Positions 11,172 to 22,722 are shown, counted from the first letter of the stretch. The stretch: 64,000 nucleotides of DNA from Penium margaritaceum (GCA_023375785.1 SZWC01001190.1:13348-77347); one strand, 5' to 3'. Numbers and translations: made by a program. The notes: generated by a model not told the origin, from the sequence alone.

Positions 11172-11815
11172 TTTGAGTCTTGGTGATGCTCAGTGCTGTC
11201 CTTGGATGGCGGCGCTACCCCTGCTTCTGCTGCTGCTTCTGCCAGAAATCTGCCTAACAGAAAATGGACTGTAGATGCCAGTAGACTGGGAATTTGGAAA
11301 AATGGAGCCCACCACTGGACAATTCAGCTCAAAACCTTTTAGATCGACCCATAAAACAGGGTCATCAACAGGGGATTTTGAAAGATATGCCACCTTGAAA
11401 ACAGGATATGCTTCTTCTCCTACTCCAACTCAGACCAGCCAGCTTGTAAACGGTGTTTATTCCAAACGAATCAATGGAATGCAAATATTTTTGCACCAAT
11501 GGAAAGCTTAGGAAAAATACTACAATTCGCATGCGCCACGTTTTAAATTTGACAAAGAAACAAGAGAGTTATGGTCATCACAAGGCGACTGGCTTACTAA
11601 TAGAGAAGAGTGTAGCCCTGGCCGACCTCGTTTTGAGCATAACTCTCAATCCGACCGTTGGATCTTCGCGATCTTGGGCTCGTTGGAAAGCTTGTCTTGC
11701 ACACTTGAACATCCAGTCAATGGTCAAATGTGGTCAAGGTTTGACCCTAATCCGTCACTCTCAAAGTGACAGCCTGTGCTGGCTGAATCTGGCAGAATCT
11801 GGCTCTGATACCAAA
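11172..11815 (-). other. A-b leader with primer-binding site
   Basis: This is the untranslated leader between the 5-prime LTR and gag. Next to the LTR, 11801-11815 reads on the minus strand TTTGGTATCAGAGCC, which matches the plant initiator-Met tRNA 3-prime end used to prime copia reverse transcription. The leader also carries the GATCCAACGGTCGGATTG motif (minus strand, about 11645-11665) that recurs in the A LTR. Confidence 0.85.
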
Positions 11816-12553
11816 TGTTGGATCTGGAGGAGAGAGGGAGCATTGGAGCAGCGAGCATATGGGACTGAAAGGACATCACTTGTGCTGAAGAGTGGTTTTT
11901 GAATCACTCAAAATGATGGAGTACATATAGAGCTAGAGCTGGGGCAAGTGAGCCCTCTCAGAAGACACACCACTTAGCCATGGAGGCTAAGGCTCACACA
12001 CTAGAGTCCACAATCTCACACAAGGGAGGAAATCAGCCTAACAATCAGGCTGAGCAGTCACACACGACCTAGAGAGCTAGAGAGTGCTCTTATGGCACAC
12101 TCCTAGTGGTCACATCACCCACAAACCCATGGAGAATCGCCATGTGTCCATGACTAGCACACAAGGATCTCACCTCACCTAAAAAGTAAGGAGAGGTACC
12201 TTTATCCTAGTCAGCATACTCGAACAAGGCAATCCTAAGACCAAGGACCCTTTTGGATATTTCTCCCATCAGGTCTTGACCCTGGACCTCTTGCCTGTTT
12301 CTTTTCTCAGGCTGAGGCATGGAGCCATTACCCATGGCTACCCAGACATCGGCAGTCCATGACCCCCGAAACTTCGAAAATTCATATCTCCCAATCCGAT
12401 CGTTGGATCGGCCTGAAACTTGGACTGTAGATAATTTGCCACCTGATCTTTTCAATGGTGAAGACGGATTGACAATCAGAACAGGCATGTGGAATTGTCT
12501 TGGAACTTACTCCTGTGGACCTGGAATTGAGTCAGGTGGCTCCTTTCCCAACA
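11816..12553 (-). repeat. A-b 5-prime LTR, complete
   Basis: A 738 bp family A LTR in minus orientation, with TGTTGGATC at 11816 and CCCAACA at 12553 on the plus strand. It is followed by GAGTG and unassigned DNA. The matching 3-prime LTR of A-b is not in the window, so its target-site duplication cannot be confirmed. Confidence 0.9.
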
Positions 12554-13404
12554 GAGTGCAGACCAAGCCATTGAAATTAATGAAGCAGACGGAGCTGATG
12601 GAGCTGATGGAGCTGGCCTACGCACCTAGAGAGAGCGTACCAGAGTTGAGTAAAGTGTCCCTTACAACTGGTCAGTGTGGGCCCATAACCCTTTGTCAAC
12701 CGGCCTGAGGCAAACGGACTAAAAAACAGGGCCGACACAATAGCACTTGCTGTCTGCTCCTAGCATTTCAGTTAGGAGAAGATATCACCCTTAGGATCAC
12801 GGTTCCACACTTAGCAGTTCCTAGGCAATCACTTGCTAGCAACTGTGTCTACTTAACACTTGGTCACTTTCGCGTGAGGTGCTAATCAACGACTAACTCT
12901 GAGGGCTAAGACCAACCAGTGTCCTCTTTATACTATTCCTTAGATGGACAACTCTAAGAGGAGCATCTAAGGCCAGATTGTGTAATTACAATGAGGAATG
13001 AGCCTGGTACATATAGTCCTAGGCTTGGTTTCTAAGGTGAGTGGGTAGAGGCACTTAGTGAGGTGGTCACTCCTCACCACCTCACCAGTTCACCAATTGG
13101 CGCATCCACTGCCCGCCAAGTGGCGCACTCTCGTTATGCATGGAGAAATATCTAAGAAACTTCCCCTGTACTGGAAAGGTTAAAGCCTTATGTGTACATC
13201 AAGACTCGATCGCATGACCTGTTATTCCTCAGTCGAACATGCTATCCGTTGTGCTACACTTCTGGTTTCTCGCTTGGACTTGCACCACAAACAAAGTTTG
13301 GAGGACTTACTCCAAGGGAGGAGTGCATGTCCAACTTGTCCGTCAAGCCATAGCAGTGGCCATGGGGCATAAAAGAACAACACAACTAAAATACTAGAGT
13401 AGAT
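12554..13404. other. Unassigned stretch between A elements
   Basis: This ~850 bp is the only part of the window without clear LTR-element homology. It holds a short tandem run of GGAGCTGAT near 12590-12615, several stop-rich frames and a weak tRNA-like piece at about 13193-13263. No convincing coding frame was seen. It could be old host DNA or a badly decayed repeat. Confidence 0.6.
13193..13263 (-). other. Weak tRNA-like sequence (possible SINE head or tRNA relic)
   Basis: On the minus strand there is an A-box-like TAGCACAACGGATAGC followed about 35 bases later by a B-box-like GCGATCGAGTCT. The layout resembles an arginine-tRNA-like sequence. The anticodon and T stems pair poorly, so a working tRNA is unlikely. 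Confidence 0.3.
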
Positions 13405-14305
13405 ACCATACAAGGTGTGGTTTGGTAAGAAGTCGAGTGTAGTTTATCTCCATATGTTTGGCAGTTTGGAACATATACACGTCGAGAAAGATAAGTGGCA
13501 AACATGGGAAACGAAGAGCATGCAGATGCCCATGATTGGCTATGAGATAGCAAGTAATGCCTATTTCCACTACGGGAGGGATACAGGCCACGTGATCTTC
13601 TCCAAGGATGTCGTTTTAAATGAAGGAAACGTCATTGGCAACCACATCATCCATAAAGAGGCAGCAGAACCAGCAACTGACGAAGCACTGGAAGTAGACT
13701 CTCTCCTTGATCCCGTCTCTCCTAACCCTTGTTGTACTGTGACAGTAGGAGAACCACTCTACTCTCCCATGTCTGATGCAGCAGATTCACAGCCTCATCA
13801 ATAAAAATAGGGGAAAGAGATGTAGCACCACAAGCAGCATTAGTTGTGCCACCAGCATAGCGCCAGTCGCTCGCTAACGGTCCACTACCAGGTCGCAGAT
13901 ACCCTCTCAGGGTGCAATACAAGTCTCGTGAACGCGGCAATTTCTGGATACTACAGAAACAAGAACAGATCAATAATACCATTGCAGCAGATTCACATGA
14001 GCCAATATCAACAAGGAGGCTATGGCTGTACCAGATGTAGCATATTGGATGTAAGCTGTAGTATAATAGATATAGTCACAGCTGGACAATGGCACGTGGG
14101 AGCTGACTGAGCGTCCATGTGGATGCAAGGTGATCAAGTACAAATGGGTATTCTAGAAGAAGCGGGAAGAAGGTGATAACCTAGAAAAATACTCGACAAC
14201 GCTTGTCGCCAAGGGCTTCAAAGCAAGAGGACATCAACTACACAAAAAACTTTACCCTGTTGCAAAGTTTACCTCTGTACGTACGCTTCTCTCTTATGTA
14301 GTAGA
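13405..14305 (+). pseudogene. A-d segment 1: family A integrase end, linker, RT start
   Basis: Diverged family A sequence: YKVWFGKKSSVVYLHMFGS near 13405-13465, MIGYEIASNAYFHYGRDTGHVIFSKDVVLNEGNVIG, the linker with SPNPCCTVTVGEPLYSPMSDAAD, and then RT start. It is interrupted at 14305 by A-c and resumes at 20283. This is the most decayed A copy, which fits its place as the outermost, oldest layer of the nest. It is broken in many places and its 5-prime half is missing. Confidence 0.85.
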
Positions 14306-15284
14306 TGTTGGATCTGGTGGAGAGAGGGAGCCTTGGAGCAGTGAGCATGGAGGACTGAAAGGGCATCACTTGTGCTGAAGAATGGTTGTTTAATCACTCA
14401 AAATGATGGAGTACATATAGAGTTAGAGCTTTGGCAAGTCAGCCCTCTCACAAGCCATACCACTTAGCCATGGAGGCTAAGGCTCACACACTAGAGTCCA
14501 CAATCTCACACAAGGGAAGAAATCAGCCTAACAATCAGGCTGACCAGTCACACACGACCTAGAGAGCTATAAAATGCTCTCATGGCCCACTCCTAGTGGT
14601 CACATCACCCACAAATCCATGGAGAATCGCCATGTATCCATGGCTAGCACACAAGGATCTCACCTCACCTAAAAAGTAAGGAGAGGTACCTTTGTCCTAG
14701 TCAGCACACTCTGACAAGGCAATCCTAAGACCAAGGACCTTTTTGGATATTTCTCCCATCAGGTCTTGACCCTGGACCTCTTGCCTTTCTCTTTTCTCAG
14801 GCTAAGGCATGGAGCCATCACCCATGGCCACCCAGACATCGGCGGTCCATGACCCCCNCATGGAGAATCGCCATGTGTCCATGGCTAGCACACAAGGATC
14901 TCACCTCACCTAAAAAGTAAGGAGAGGTACCTTTGTCCTAGTCAGCACACTCTGACAAGGCAATCCTAAGACCAAGGACCTTTTTGGATATTTCTCCCAT
15001 CAGGTCTTGACCCTGGACCTCTTGCCTTTCTCTTTTCTCAGGCTAAGGCATGGAGCCATCACCCATGGCCACCCAGACATCGGCGGTCCATGACACCCGA
15101 AACTTCGAAAATTCATATATCCCAATCCGACCGTTGGATCGGCCTGAAACTTGGACTGTAGATAATTTGCCACCTGATCTTTCAAATGATGAAGACGGAT
15201 TGACGATCAGAGCAGGCATCTAGAAGTTTCCTGGAACTTGCTCCTGTGGACATGAAATTGAGCCGAATGGCTCCTTTCCCAACA
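14306..15284 (-). repeat. A-c 3-prime LTR
   Basis: A family A LTR from TGTTGGATC (14306) to CCCAACA (15284). It is 979 bp as written, but 241 bp of that comes from the single-N join at 14858; without it the LTR is 738 bp. The polypurine-like stretch (minus-strand AAAGTGGGAGAT) lies just right of it at 15285-15297. Confidence 0.9.
14858..14858. other. Single-N assembly join with duplicated flanks
   Basis: Bases 14618-14857 recur as 14859-15098 (240 bp). The repeat lies wholly inside the A-c LTR and makes it too long, as expected of an unmerged contig overlap. Confidence 0.85.
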
Positions 15285-15303
15285 ATCTCCCACTTTGCCG
15301 CAG

Positions 15304-16870
15304 TCAGAGTGGGCTGAGTCCACATGCCTTCATGCAGAATTGTTGCTTCTCACGGCTCAATGGCTTGGTGCAAAAATCAGCGACCTGCCTGTTGGTTGGA
15401 GTAAACTCCAGCTTGATAGCACCCTCCTGCACCATGTGCCTGATGAAGTGATATGCGATGTCAATGTGCTTGGTGCGTGCATGGTGCTCAGGATTCTTGA
15501 CGAGTGCGATTGCGCTCTGGTTGTCGACACGCACAGGAACTAGAACTGCTACACTCCCACTCATCTCCACCATGAGACGTTGGAGCCAAACTGCTTCCTT
15601 GGCTCCAAAGCTGAGAGAGACGTACTCAGCTTCTATGCTCGAGGTGGCCACGACCACCTGTCGCTTGTTGCACCAGCTGATGGCACCTCCATTCATGAGA
15701 AACACATGTCCAGAGATGAACTTGCGGGTCTCAGGATTCGAAGCCCAATCTGCATCTGTGTAGCCGATGATGCTGTTGTCGTTGCCGTTGTAGGTGATGC
15801 CGACGTTGATAGTTCCAGCAAGGTAGCGGAAGATCCGCTTCACTGCCTTCTGGTGCTCCGGTCCGAGATTAGCCATGTGCTGGCTCACAGCGCTCACAGC
15901 CTGTGCGAGGTCCGGCCTGGTTGCCACCATCAGGTACATAAGACTGCCGACGGCACTCTGGTACTTCTGCCGCTCAGCTGCATCTGCTTCCCCGTTGAAG
16001 CTCACGAGGTACTGCTGCGTCTCCAGCGGCGTGCCAATGGATTTGGCCTCCGCCATGCCGAACCGCTGCAGGATGTCCTTGATGTAGCGACTCTGTTGTA
16101 GCGAGAGAGAGCGTGATTTGCGGTCACGCATTATCTGGATGCCGAGGAAGTATGACGCCTCCCCGAGATCAGACATCTGGATGCGCTCGTGCATTGCCTC
16201 CTTGAACTCCTGCATTGCCTCTTGAACTCCTGCAGTGCAGACATGCTGTTGGAAAGGAGGAGCATGTCATCCACATAGACAATGATGATGAGGATCTCAT
16301 GCTCATGCTGCCAGCGATACACGCTATAGTCACACTTGCTGCGCTCAAACCCCATGCACTGCAATGCCGCATCCAACTTCTGGTTCCAAGCACGCGACCC
16401 TTGCTTGAGGCCGTACAGCGACTTGTGCAGCTTGCATACCAGGTGCTCCTGGCCATCCATGACGAACCCCTCCGGCTGCTCCATGTAGATCTCATCCTCC
16501 AAGTCACCATTCAAGAATGCCGTCTTGACATCCATGTGGTGAACCTCAAACTCCTCAGCTGCTACGTAAGAGAGGAGCGTGCGCACCGAGGCAAACTTTG
16601 CAACAGGGGCAAAAGTTTCTGTGTAGTCGATGCCCTCCTGCTGCTAGTAGTCCTTGGCGACCAGCCTCGCCTTGTACTTTTCCAGGTTACCACCTGCTCC
16701 CCGCTTCATCTTGAACACCCACTTACGTCTAGGTGGACGCTCAGTCAGCTCCCACGTGCCGTTGTCCAGCTGCGACTGTATCTCTTGCTGCACGGCTTGC
16801 GCCCAATCTGCTGCATCCGGTGCAGCCATGGCCTCCTTGTATGACGTTGGTTCATCTGAATCTGTTGCAA
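15304..16870 (-). pseudogene. A-c reverse transcriptase and RNase H
   Basis: On the minus strand the RT has FKMKRGAGGNLEKYKARLVAK, VHHMDVKTAFLNGDLEDEIYMEQPEGF, LYGLKQGSRAWNQKLD and the catalytic VYVDDMLLLSNSM at about 16264-16282. RNase H has GYTDADWASNPETRKFISG, TSSIEAEYVSLSFGAKEAVWLQRL, VDNQSAIALVKNPEHHARTKHIDIAYHFIRHM and ends KACGLSPL at 15304. RT copies the element RNA into DNA and RNase H removes the RNA strand. The copy is well kept but not fully open. Confidence 0.9.
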
Positions 16871-18110
16871 CTGCGACAATCATCTGTTCTGGTTTCTGTA
16901 GCATCCAGAAATGGCCGCGTTCACCAGGCTTGTAACGCACCCTAAGAGGGTACGTGCGACATGGTGCTGGAGTGTTAGCGGGCGGCTGGTGCGGTGCTGC
17001 TGGCACTACTACTGCTGCTGGTGGTGCTACATCTCCCTCCTCTGCTTCTGCCGATGAGGCTGCTGTATCTGCTGCATCAGACATGGGAGAGTAGAGTGAT
17101 TCTCCCACTGTCACAGTAGAGGAAGGATCGGGAGAGAGTGGGTCAGGGAGGATTTGTACTCCTCCTGTCTCGTTAGCTGCTGCTTTTGCTGCCTCTTCAC
17201 AGACAATGTTGGTGCTGATGACGTTGCTCTCGTTGAAGACGACATCCCTGGAGATGATGACGTGGCCTGTATCCCTCTCGTAAAGGCGATAGGCCTTGCT
17301 TGCCACGTCGTAGCCAATCATCAGCATCTGCGCACTCTTTGTGTCCCATTTCTGCCGCTTCTCCTTGGGCACGTGCATGTGCGCCAGGCTGCCAAATGCT
17401 CGGAGATGACCCACGCTCCGTTTCTTGCCGTTCCATGCCTCGTACGGCGTCATCTGCTCTAGCGCCTTAGTTGGACTGCGGTTCTTGATGTAGACCGTAG
17501 TGCTCACTGCTTCAGCCCAGAAGTCGTAGGTCAGCCGAGCCGCGTGTAGAATGGAGCACGCCGACTCCACAATGGTACGGTTGGCGCATTCTGCTACACC
17601 GTTCTGCTGCGGCGAGTACGGTACGGTACGCTGCGCCTTGATGCCAGCTGCTGCGAGGTAGTCCTGAAACTCCTTGCTCAGGTACTCTCCACCGCGATCG
17701 CTGTGCAGAGCCTTGATGTTCTTGCCAGTCTGGTTCTCCACCATGGCCTTGAACTCCTTGAACTAGTCAAAGCATTGGTCCTTGGAAGGAAGGAAGTACA
17801 CAGCAGTGTAACGGCAAAAATCATCAATGAAGGTCAGGAAATACCTAGAGCCTCCGAAGCTCTGGGTCTGCATCGGTCCGCACAAGTCCGTGTGGACCAG
17901 CTCCAACACCTCCTTCGCACGCTCCCCTGCTCCGGAGGACGCCTCCCGGAGCTGCTTCCCTTCCAAACAGCCGACACACAACTGCTGCTCAAAGTTAGAG
18001 ATGGTAGGCAGGTCACGCACCATCTGCTTTGCTTGAAGCTACTGCAAGGCGCGCATGCCGATGTGGCCGTAGCGCGCATGCCAGATCTCGCCATCTATTG
18101 CCTGCACCAC
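16871..18110 (-). pseudogene. A-c integrase and linker
   Basis: The minus-strand integrase has the HHCC part (HARYGHIGM, CVGCLEGKQ), then VHTDLCGPMQTQSFGGSRYFLTFIDDF, LHSDRGGEYLSKEFQDY and NGVAECANRTIVES around the DDE triad. Downstream are PYEAWNGKKRSVGHLRAFGS and a long Ala/Pro/Ser linker (SPDPSSTVTVGESLYSPMSDAADTAASSAEAEEGDVAPP) before RT. The copy is mostly open with few breaks. Confidence 0.88.
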
Positions 18111-19547
18111 TGCTGCAAGACTCTGCTTACGCAGGATCTTGGTTGCCCCCAGCAGGCGGTACATATTGCCTTCCTTCACCGACCTAGCCAACTCCTCTCC
18201 TGTTTCCTTGTCGAGGATGTAGCCATAGTCATCGTCAAAGACGACTCGCAATCCTGTGTTGGTGAGAGAGGACACTGAGAGAAGATTGAACGCAGCATTA
18301 GATACGTACAGCACGCCATGGAACACTCCCACTTCAATGCCACGCGGGGTCTCCAACCACATCTCCACAATCCCAATCCCTTCAGCATACACCACCCGAT
18401 CATCACCCAAAGCGATAGGACGGGGAGGGATGGACAGCAACTGCGTAAACCACTCCTTGTGGTGCGTCAGACTCTTGGTACACCCAGAGTCTTTGTACCG
18501 CGCCAGATCCGCCTTCTCCTTCTGCGACATGTCAGACTTTGCCATGAAGAGGCGGTCGAGCACCTCCTTGGCCACGTTCATGTTGCCAAAATGGCGCATG
18601 CCAGTCTGGTTTTGCTGCTGTTGCTGCTGGTGCTGCTGATGTTGCTGTGACTGGTGCTGCTGTTGTTGTGGAGATTGCTGCTTTTGCTGCTGCTCCTGCT
18701 GCTCCTTCTGGTCCCTCTTAAACTTGAAACACTCTTTTTTGTAGTGCCCCACTTTTTGGCAATAATGGCACTTGCCCTTCTTCTTACCTCTCTGCTGCGC
18801 GGACTGCTGCTGCTGCTGGTTGCGTGAGCCCATCGCCATGAATGCTGCTTCACTGCTGCTGTTGCCGCCATTGCGTTTTGCGGCATAGCGACGCAGTTCC
18901 ACCTGCACAAGGTATGTGCAGATGAAGTCGAGGTCGAGAGTTGGCTGGCACTCCACCGTCTCTCGCACCGTGTCGTAGCTGGTTGGGAGTCCCCTTGGCA
19001 AGAGGAGGATGAAGCGCGTCTCTTCCACAGGGTTGCCGGCCGCTCTCAGCTGCTTCGCCAGCTCCTTTGCCCTGTCCAGGTACGCCTCCATCCCTTCACC
19101 ACCCTGCATTTTCAGCGCCATCATCTTTTCCTCCAAAAGCTTGAGGAATGCAGGATCCTTGCTCTCATACTTCTTGCACAACGTGTCCCACCCCTCCTTT
19201 GCAGTAGCCTTGTCACTCACGTACTGAAGATACGGGTTGGAGATGGTGTTGACAAGCAACCTGTAGGCCTGCCTGTCCTTCTTCTTCCACTCCTCATACG
19301 CCGTTGGTACAGCTGCAGAAGAACCCGCATCAGCTGCACCCTTTTGCTGCGTCTTCCCCGCCACCACTTGCGCTGCGGTGATGCCTTTTGCCTGTGGAGG
19401 CGGAGCGCGCTCGTCGCCGCTCACCACCTCCCACAAGCCCCTCTCCTCCAAAAGGAGGCGGGTACGGATCTTCCAAAACGTGAAGTTGGCACGTCCTTCC
19501 AGCCTCTCCAAGGGCTGGGCTATTGTTACCACGCCTGCTGCTGCCAT
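18111..19547 (-). pseudogene. A-c gag and protease
   Basis: The reading frame starts at ATG 19547 (minus) and encodes about 500 residues of gag and PR. Residues 1-60 are the MAAAGVVTIAQPLERLEGRANFTFWK opening (DUF4219-like). UBN2-like gag follows (AYRLLVNTISNPYLQYVSDKATAKEGWDTL ... LPTSYDTVRETVECQPTLDLDF). The zinc knuckle is CHYCQKVGHYKKEC, then a Gln/His-rich tail. The protease carries YKDSGCTKSLTHHKEWF near 18478-18500 and GVFHGVLYVSNAAFNLLSVSSL. This is the longest family A gag-PR frame in the window. Confidence 0.9.
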
Positions 19548-20060
19548 TTTGAGCTTTGGTGATGCTCAACGCTGCCCTTGGGTGGCGGCGCTACCCCTGC
19601 TTCTGCTGCTGTTTCTGCCAGAAATCTGTCTGACAGAAAATGGACTGTAGATGCCAGCAGACTGGGAATTTGGAAAAACGGAGCCCACCACTAGAAAAGG
19701 CAGCTCAAAACCTTTCAGATCGACGCATAAAACAGGGTCATCAACAGGGGATTTTGAAAGATATGCCCTCTTGAAAACAGGGTGTGTTTCTGCTCCTACT
19801 CCAACTCAGACCAGCCAGCTTGTAAACGGCGTTTCTCCCAAACGAATCAATGGAATGCAAATATTTTTGCACCAATGGAAAGCTTAGGAAAAAAACTAAA
19901 ATTCGCATGTGCCACATTTTAAATTTGACAAAGAAACAAGAGGGTTATAGTCATCACAAGGCGACAGTCTTACTCATAGAGAAGAGTGTAGCCCTGGCCG
20001 ACCTCGTATTGAGCATAACTCTCAATCTGACCGTTGGATCTTCGGGATCTTGGACCCGTT
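19548..20060 (-). other. A-c leader
   Basis: Untranslated leader of family A, matching 11172-11780 and 41942-42570. It includes the CCGACCGTTGGATCTTC motif (plus strand, about 20028-20045). The primer-binding site is not present in this copy. Confidence 0.8.
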
Positions 20061-20277
20061 GGCCACCCAGACATCGGCGATGCATGACCCCCGAAACTTC
20101 GAAAATTCATATCTCCCAATCCAACCGTTGGATCGGCCTGAAACTTTGACTATAGATAATTTGCCAATTGTCTTTCAAATGGTGAAGACGGATCGACGAT
20201 CGGAGTAGGCATCTGGAAGTTTCCTGGAACTTGCTCCTCTTGACCTGAAATTGAGCCGGATGGCTCCTTTCCCAACA
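20061..20277 (-). repeat. A-c 5-prime LTR, incomplete
   Basis: About 215 bp of the outer end of a family A LTR, ending CCCAACA at 20277 followed by the target-site duplication GTAGA. The rest of this LTR is missing, so the two LTRs of A-c can be compared for dating only over this part. Confidence 0.85.
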
Positions 20278-20282
20278 GTAGA

Positions 20283-20535
20283 TGAGGACTTTGAGATGCA
20301 TGACATGGATTTCAAGCTGGCATTCTTGAATGGTGACTTGGAGGAAGAAATCTTCATGGAGCAACCGGAGATGTTCCTCATGGATGGCCAAGAAACCTGG
20401 TTTGCAAGTAGCAAAAGTCATTGTACGGCCTCAAGCAAGCGTCGCGTCCTTAGAACCAGAGGTTGGATGTGGCGCTGTAATGCATGGGGTTCGAGCGCAG
20501 CGAGTGTGACTACAGTATCTATCTTTAGCAGCATG
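20283..20535 (+). pseudogene. A-d segment 2: RT piece
   Basis: This continues A-d after the A-c insertion. It encodes a diverged version of EDFEVHHMDVKTTFLNGDLEEEIYMEQPEG (here EDFEMHDMDFKLAFLNGDLEEEIFMEQPEM) and runs to just before the RT catalytic strand. It ends at the duplication GCATG (20531-20535), where A-e was inserted, and resumes at 48061. Confidence 0.85.
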
Positions 20536-21209
20536 TGCTAGAAAAAGAGCCATCCGGCTCAGTTTCAGGTCCACAGGAGCAAGTTCCATGAAACTACCAA
20601 ATGCTTGCTCCGATCGTCAATCCGACTTCATCATCGGAAAGATTATTAGCTGGCAAATTGTCTACGGTCCAAGTTTTAGGCCGATCCAACAGTCAGATTG
20701 AGAGATATGAAGTTTCAAAGTTTCCGGGGTCATGGACCGCCAGTGTCTGGGTGACCATGGGCGATGGCTCCATGCCTTAACCTGAAAAAGGAAAAAGGGC
20801 AAGAGGTCCAGGGACTAGACCTGATGGGGAAAATATCCAAAAGGACCTAGATTCTTGGATTGCCTTGTCGGAGTGTGCTGACTAGGAAAACGGTACCTCT
20901 CCTTACTTTTTAGGTGCGATGAGATCGTTGTGTGCTAGCCATGGACACATGGTGATTCTCCATGGGATTGTGGGTTATGTGACCACTAGGAGTATACCAT
21001 GAGAGTATTTTCTAGGTCTCTAGGTCATGTGTGAGTGGTCAGCCTGATTCCAAGGCTGATTTTTTCTCTTGTGTGAGATTATGGACTCTAGTATATGAGC
21101 CTTAGCCTCCATAATTAAGTGGTGTGGCTTGTGAGAGGGCTGACTTATCCAAGCTCTAGCTCTACATGTACTTCATAATTTTGGGTGATTAAACAACCAT
21201 TCTTTGCGA
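20536..21209 (+). repeat. A-e 5-prime LTR, nearly complete
   Basis: An older family A LTR beginning TGCTAGAAAAAGAGCCATCC. Its inner end and the primer-binding site are missing, and it passes directly into leader sequence. It shares the CTCAGTTTCAGG subfamily signature with the 3-prime LTR at 47319. Confidence 0.85.
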
Positions 21210-21773
21210 GACACACTTTCCAACGAGTACAAGATTGCGATTATCCAACGGTCGGATTGAGAGTTATGCTCAAAAAGAGGTCGACTAGGCCTACACTCTT
21301 CTCTATAAGTAAGTCTGTCACCTTGTAATGACCATAACTCTCTGGTTTCTTTAATAAATTAAAAAAGTGACACATAAAAATTGTACTAGTTTTCCTACGC
21401 TTTCGATTGGTGCTAAAATATTTGCATCCCATTGATTCATTTAGGAGAAAGGCCATTTAGAAGCTGGCTGGTCTGAGTTGGAGTAGAAGTAAAGGCAAAC
21501 CCTATTTTCAAGAGGACGTATCTTTCAAAATCCCTTGTTGATGACCATGTTTTATAGGTTGATGTGAAAGGTTTTGAGCTTAATGTTTCAGTGGTGGGCT
21601 CAATTGTTTCAAATTCCCATTTTGCTGGCATCTACAATCCATTTTCTGTCAGATAGATTTCTAGTAGAAGCAGTAGCAGAACGAGGAGTAGCATCGCTAG
21701 CCAAGGGCAGCGTTAAGCATCACCAAAGCTCACAATGGCAGTAGCAAAAATGATCACTCCAGCCCAGTCCTTG
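21210..21773 (+). other. A-e leader and first codons of gag
   Basis: A family A leader, including CCAACGGTCGGATTGAGAG near 21247-21265, leads to a gag start at about 21735. Only about a dozen gag codons are present before the solo LTR insertion; the last five bases, CCTTG (21769-21773), are the target-site copy. Confidence 0.8.
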
Positions 21774-22511
21774 TGTTGAGAAAGGAGCCATCAGGCTCAA
21801 TTTCAGGTCCACAGGAGCAGGTTCCAGGAAACTTCCAGATGCCTGCTCCGATCGTTGATCTCTCTTCTTCATTTGAAAGATCATGTGGCACATTATCTAC
21901 AGTCCAAATTTCAGGCCGATCCCACAGTCGGATTGGGAGATATGAATTTTCGAAGTTTCGGAGCTCATGGACCGCCGATGTCTGGGTGGCCATGGGTGAT
22001 GGCTCCATGCCTTAGCCTGAGAAAAGAAAAAGGCAAGAGGTCCTGGGTCAAGACCTGATGGGAGAAATATCCAAAAAGGTCCTTGGTCTTAGGATTGCCT
22101 TGTCAGAGTGTGCTCACTAGGATAAAGGTACCTCTCCTTACTTTTTAGGTGAGGTGAGATCCTTGTGTGCTAGCCATGGATACATGGCGATTCTTCATGG
22201 GTTTGTGGGTGATGTGACCACTAGGAGTGTGCCATGAGAGCATTCTCTAGCTCTCTAGGTCGTATGTGACTGGTCAGCCTGATTGTTAGGCTGATTTCCT
22301 CCCTTGTGTGAGATTGTGGACTCTAGTGTGTGAGCCTTAGCCTCCATGGCTAAGTGGTCTGGCTTGTGAGAGGGCTGACTTGCCTAAGCTCTAGCTCTAT
22401 ATGTACTCCATCATTTTGAGTGATTCAATAACCATTCTTCAGCACAAGGGATACCCTTTCAGCCCTACATGCTCGCTGCTCCAAGACTCCCTCTCTCCTC
22501 CAGATCCAACA
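21774..22511 (+). repeat. Solo family A LTR in A-e gag
   Basis: A complete 738 bp family A LTR (TGTTGAGAAAGG ... CCAGATCCAACA) flanked by the exact duplication CCTTG at 21769-21773 and 22512-22516. Sequence on both sides is A-e gag. An element was inserted here and its two LTRs later recombined, leaving one LTR. Confidence 0.93.
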
Positions 22512-22722
22512 CCTTGGAGAGTCTGGAAGTGTTATGTTCTGTGTATGCCCCTGGTCCAATCAGCGGAAGATTTAGACTCGGTATGTACTGCGCTTGTAGC
22601 GCAAGTCCCCCAGCGACATGCAAGATAGGCTGAGAGAGACAAGGCATGCACTGCTCACCCTTGTGGAGTAAGTCCCCTTGGTCTACTCTTGGTAGTCTCC
22701 CTGGTGCATGCTCCTTAGGACA

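Larger units (their letters stand above)
14306..20277 (-). mobile_element. A-c: family A copia element, minus, inserted in A-d
   Basis: A family A element in minus orientation flanked by the 5 bp duplication GTAGA at 14301-14305 and 20278-20282. The sequences outside the two duplications are parts of A-d RT that were once adjacent. From right to left it has an incomplete 5-prime LTR, leader, gag, PR, INT, RT, RH and a full 3-prime LTR. It is among the best-kept A copies, with roughly five breaks in gag-pol. Because it sits in A-d, it is younger than A-d. Confidence 0.92.

Noticed and set aside
12319-12708. 129-residue plus-strand frame spanning the A-b LTR end and the unassigned stretch
   Set aside because: Most of it is antisense LTR; the rest is a short tandem run (GGAGCTGAT) and shows no recognisable domain.
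18602-18700. Independent CAG-type microsatellite
   Set aside because: It is the glutamine-rich tail of family A gag and is present at the same place in all A copies.
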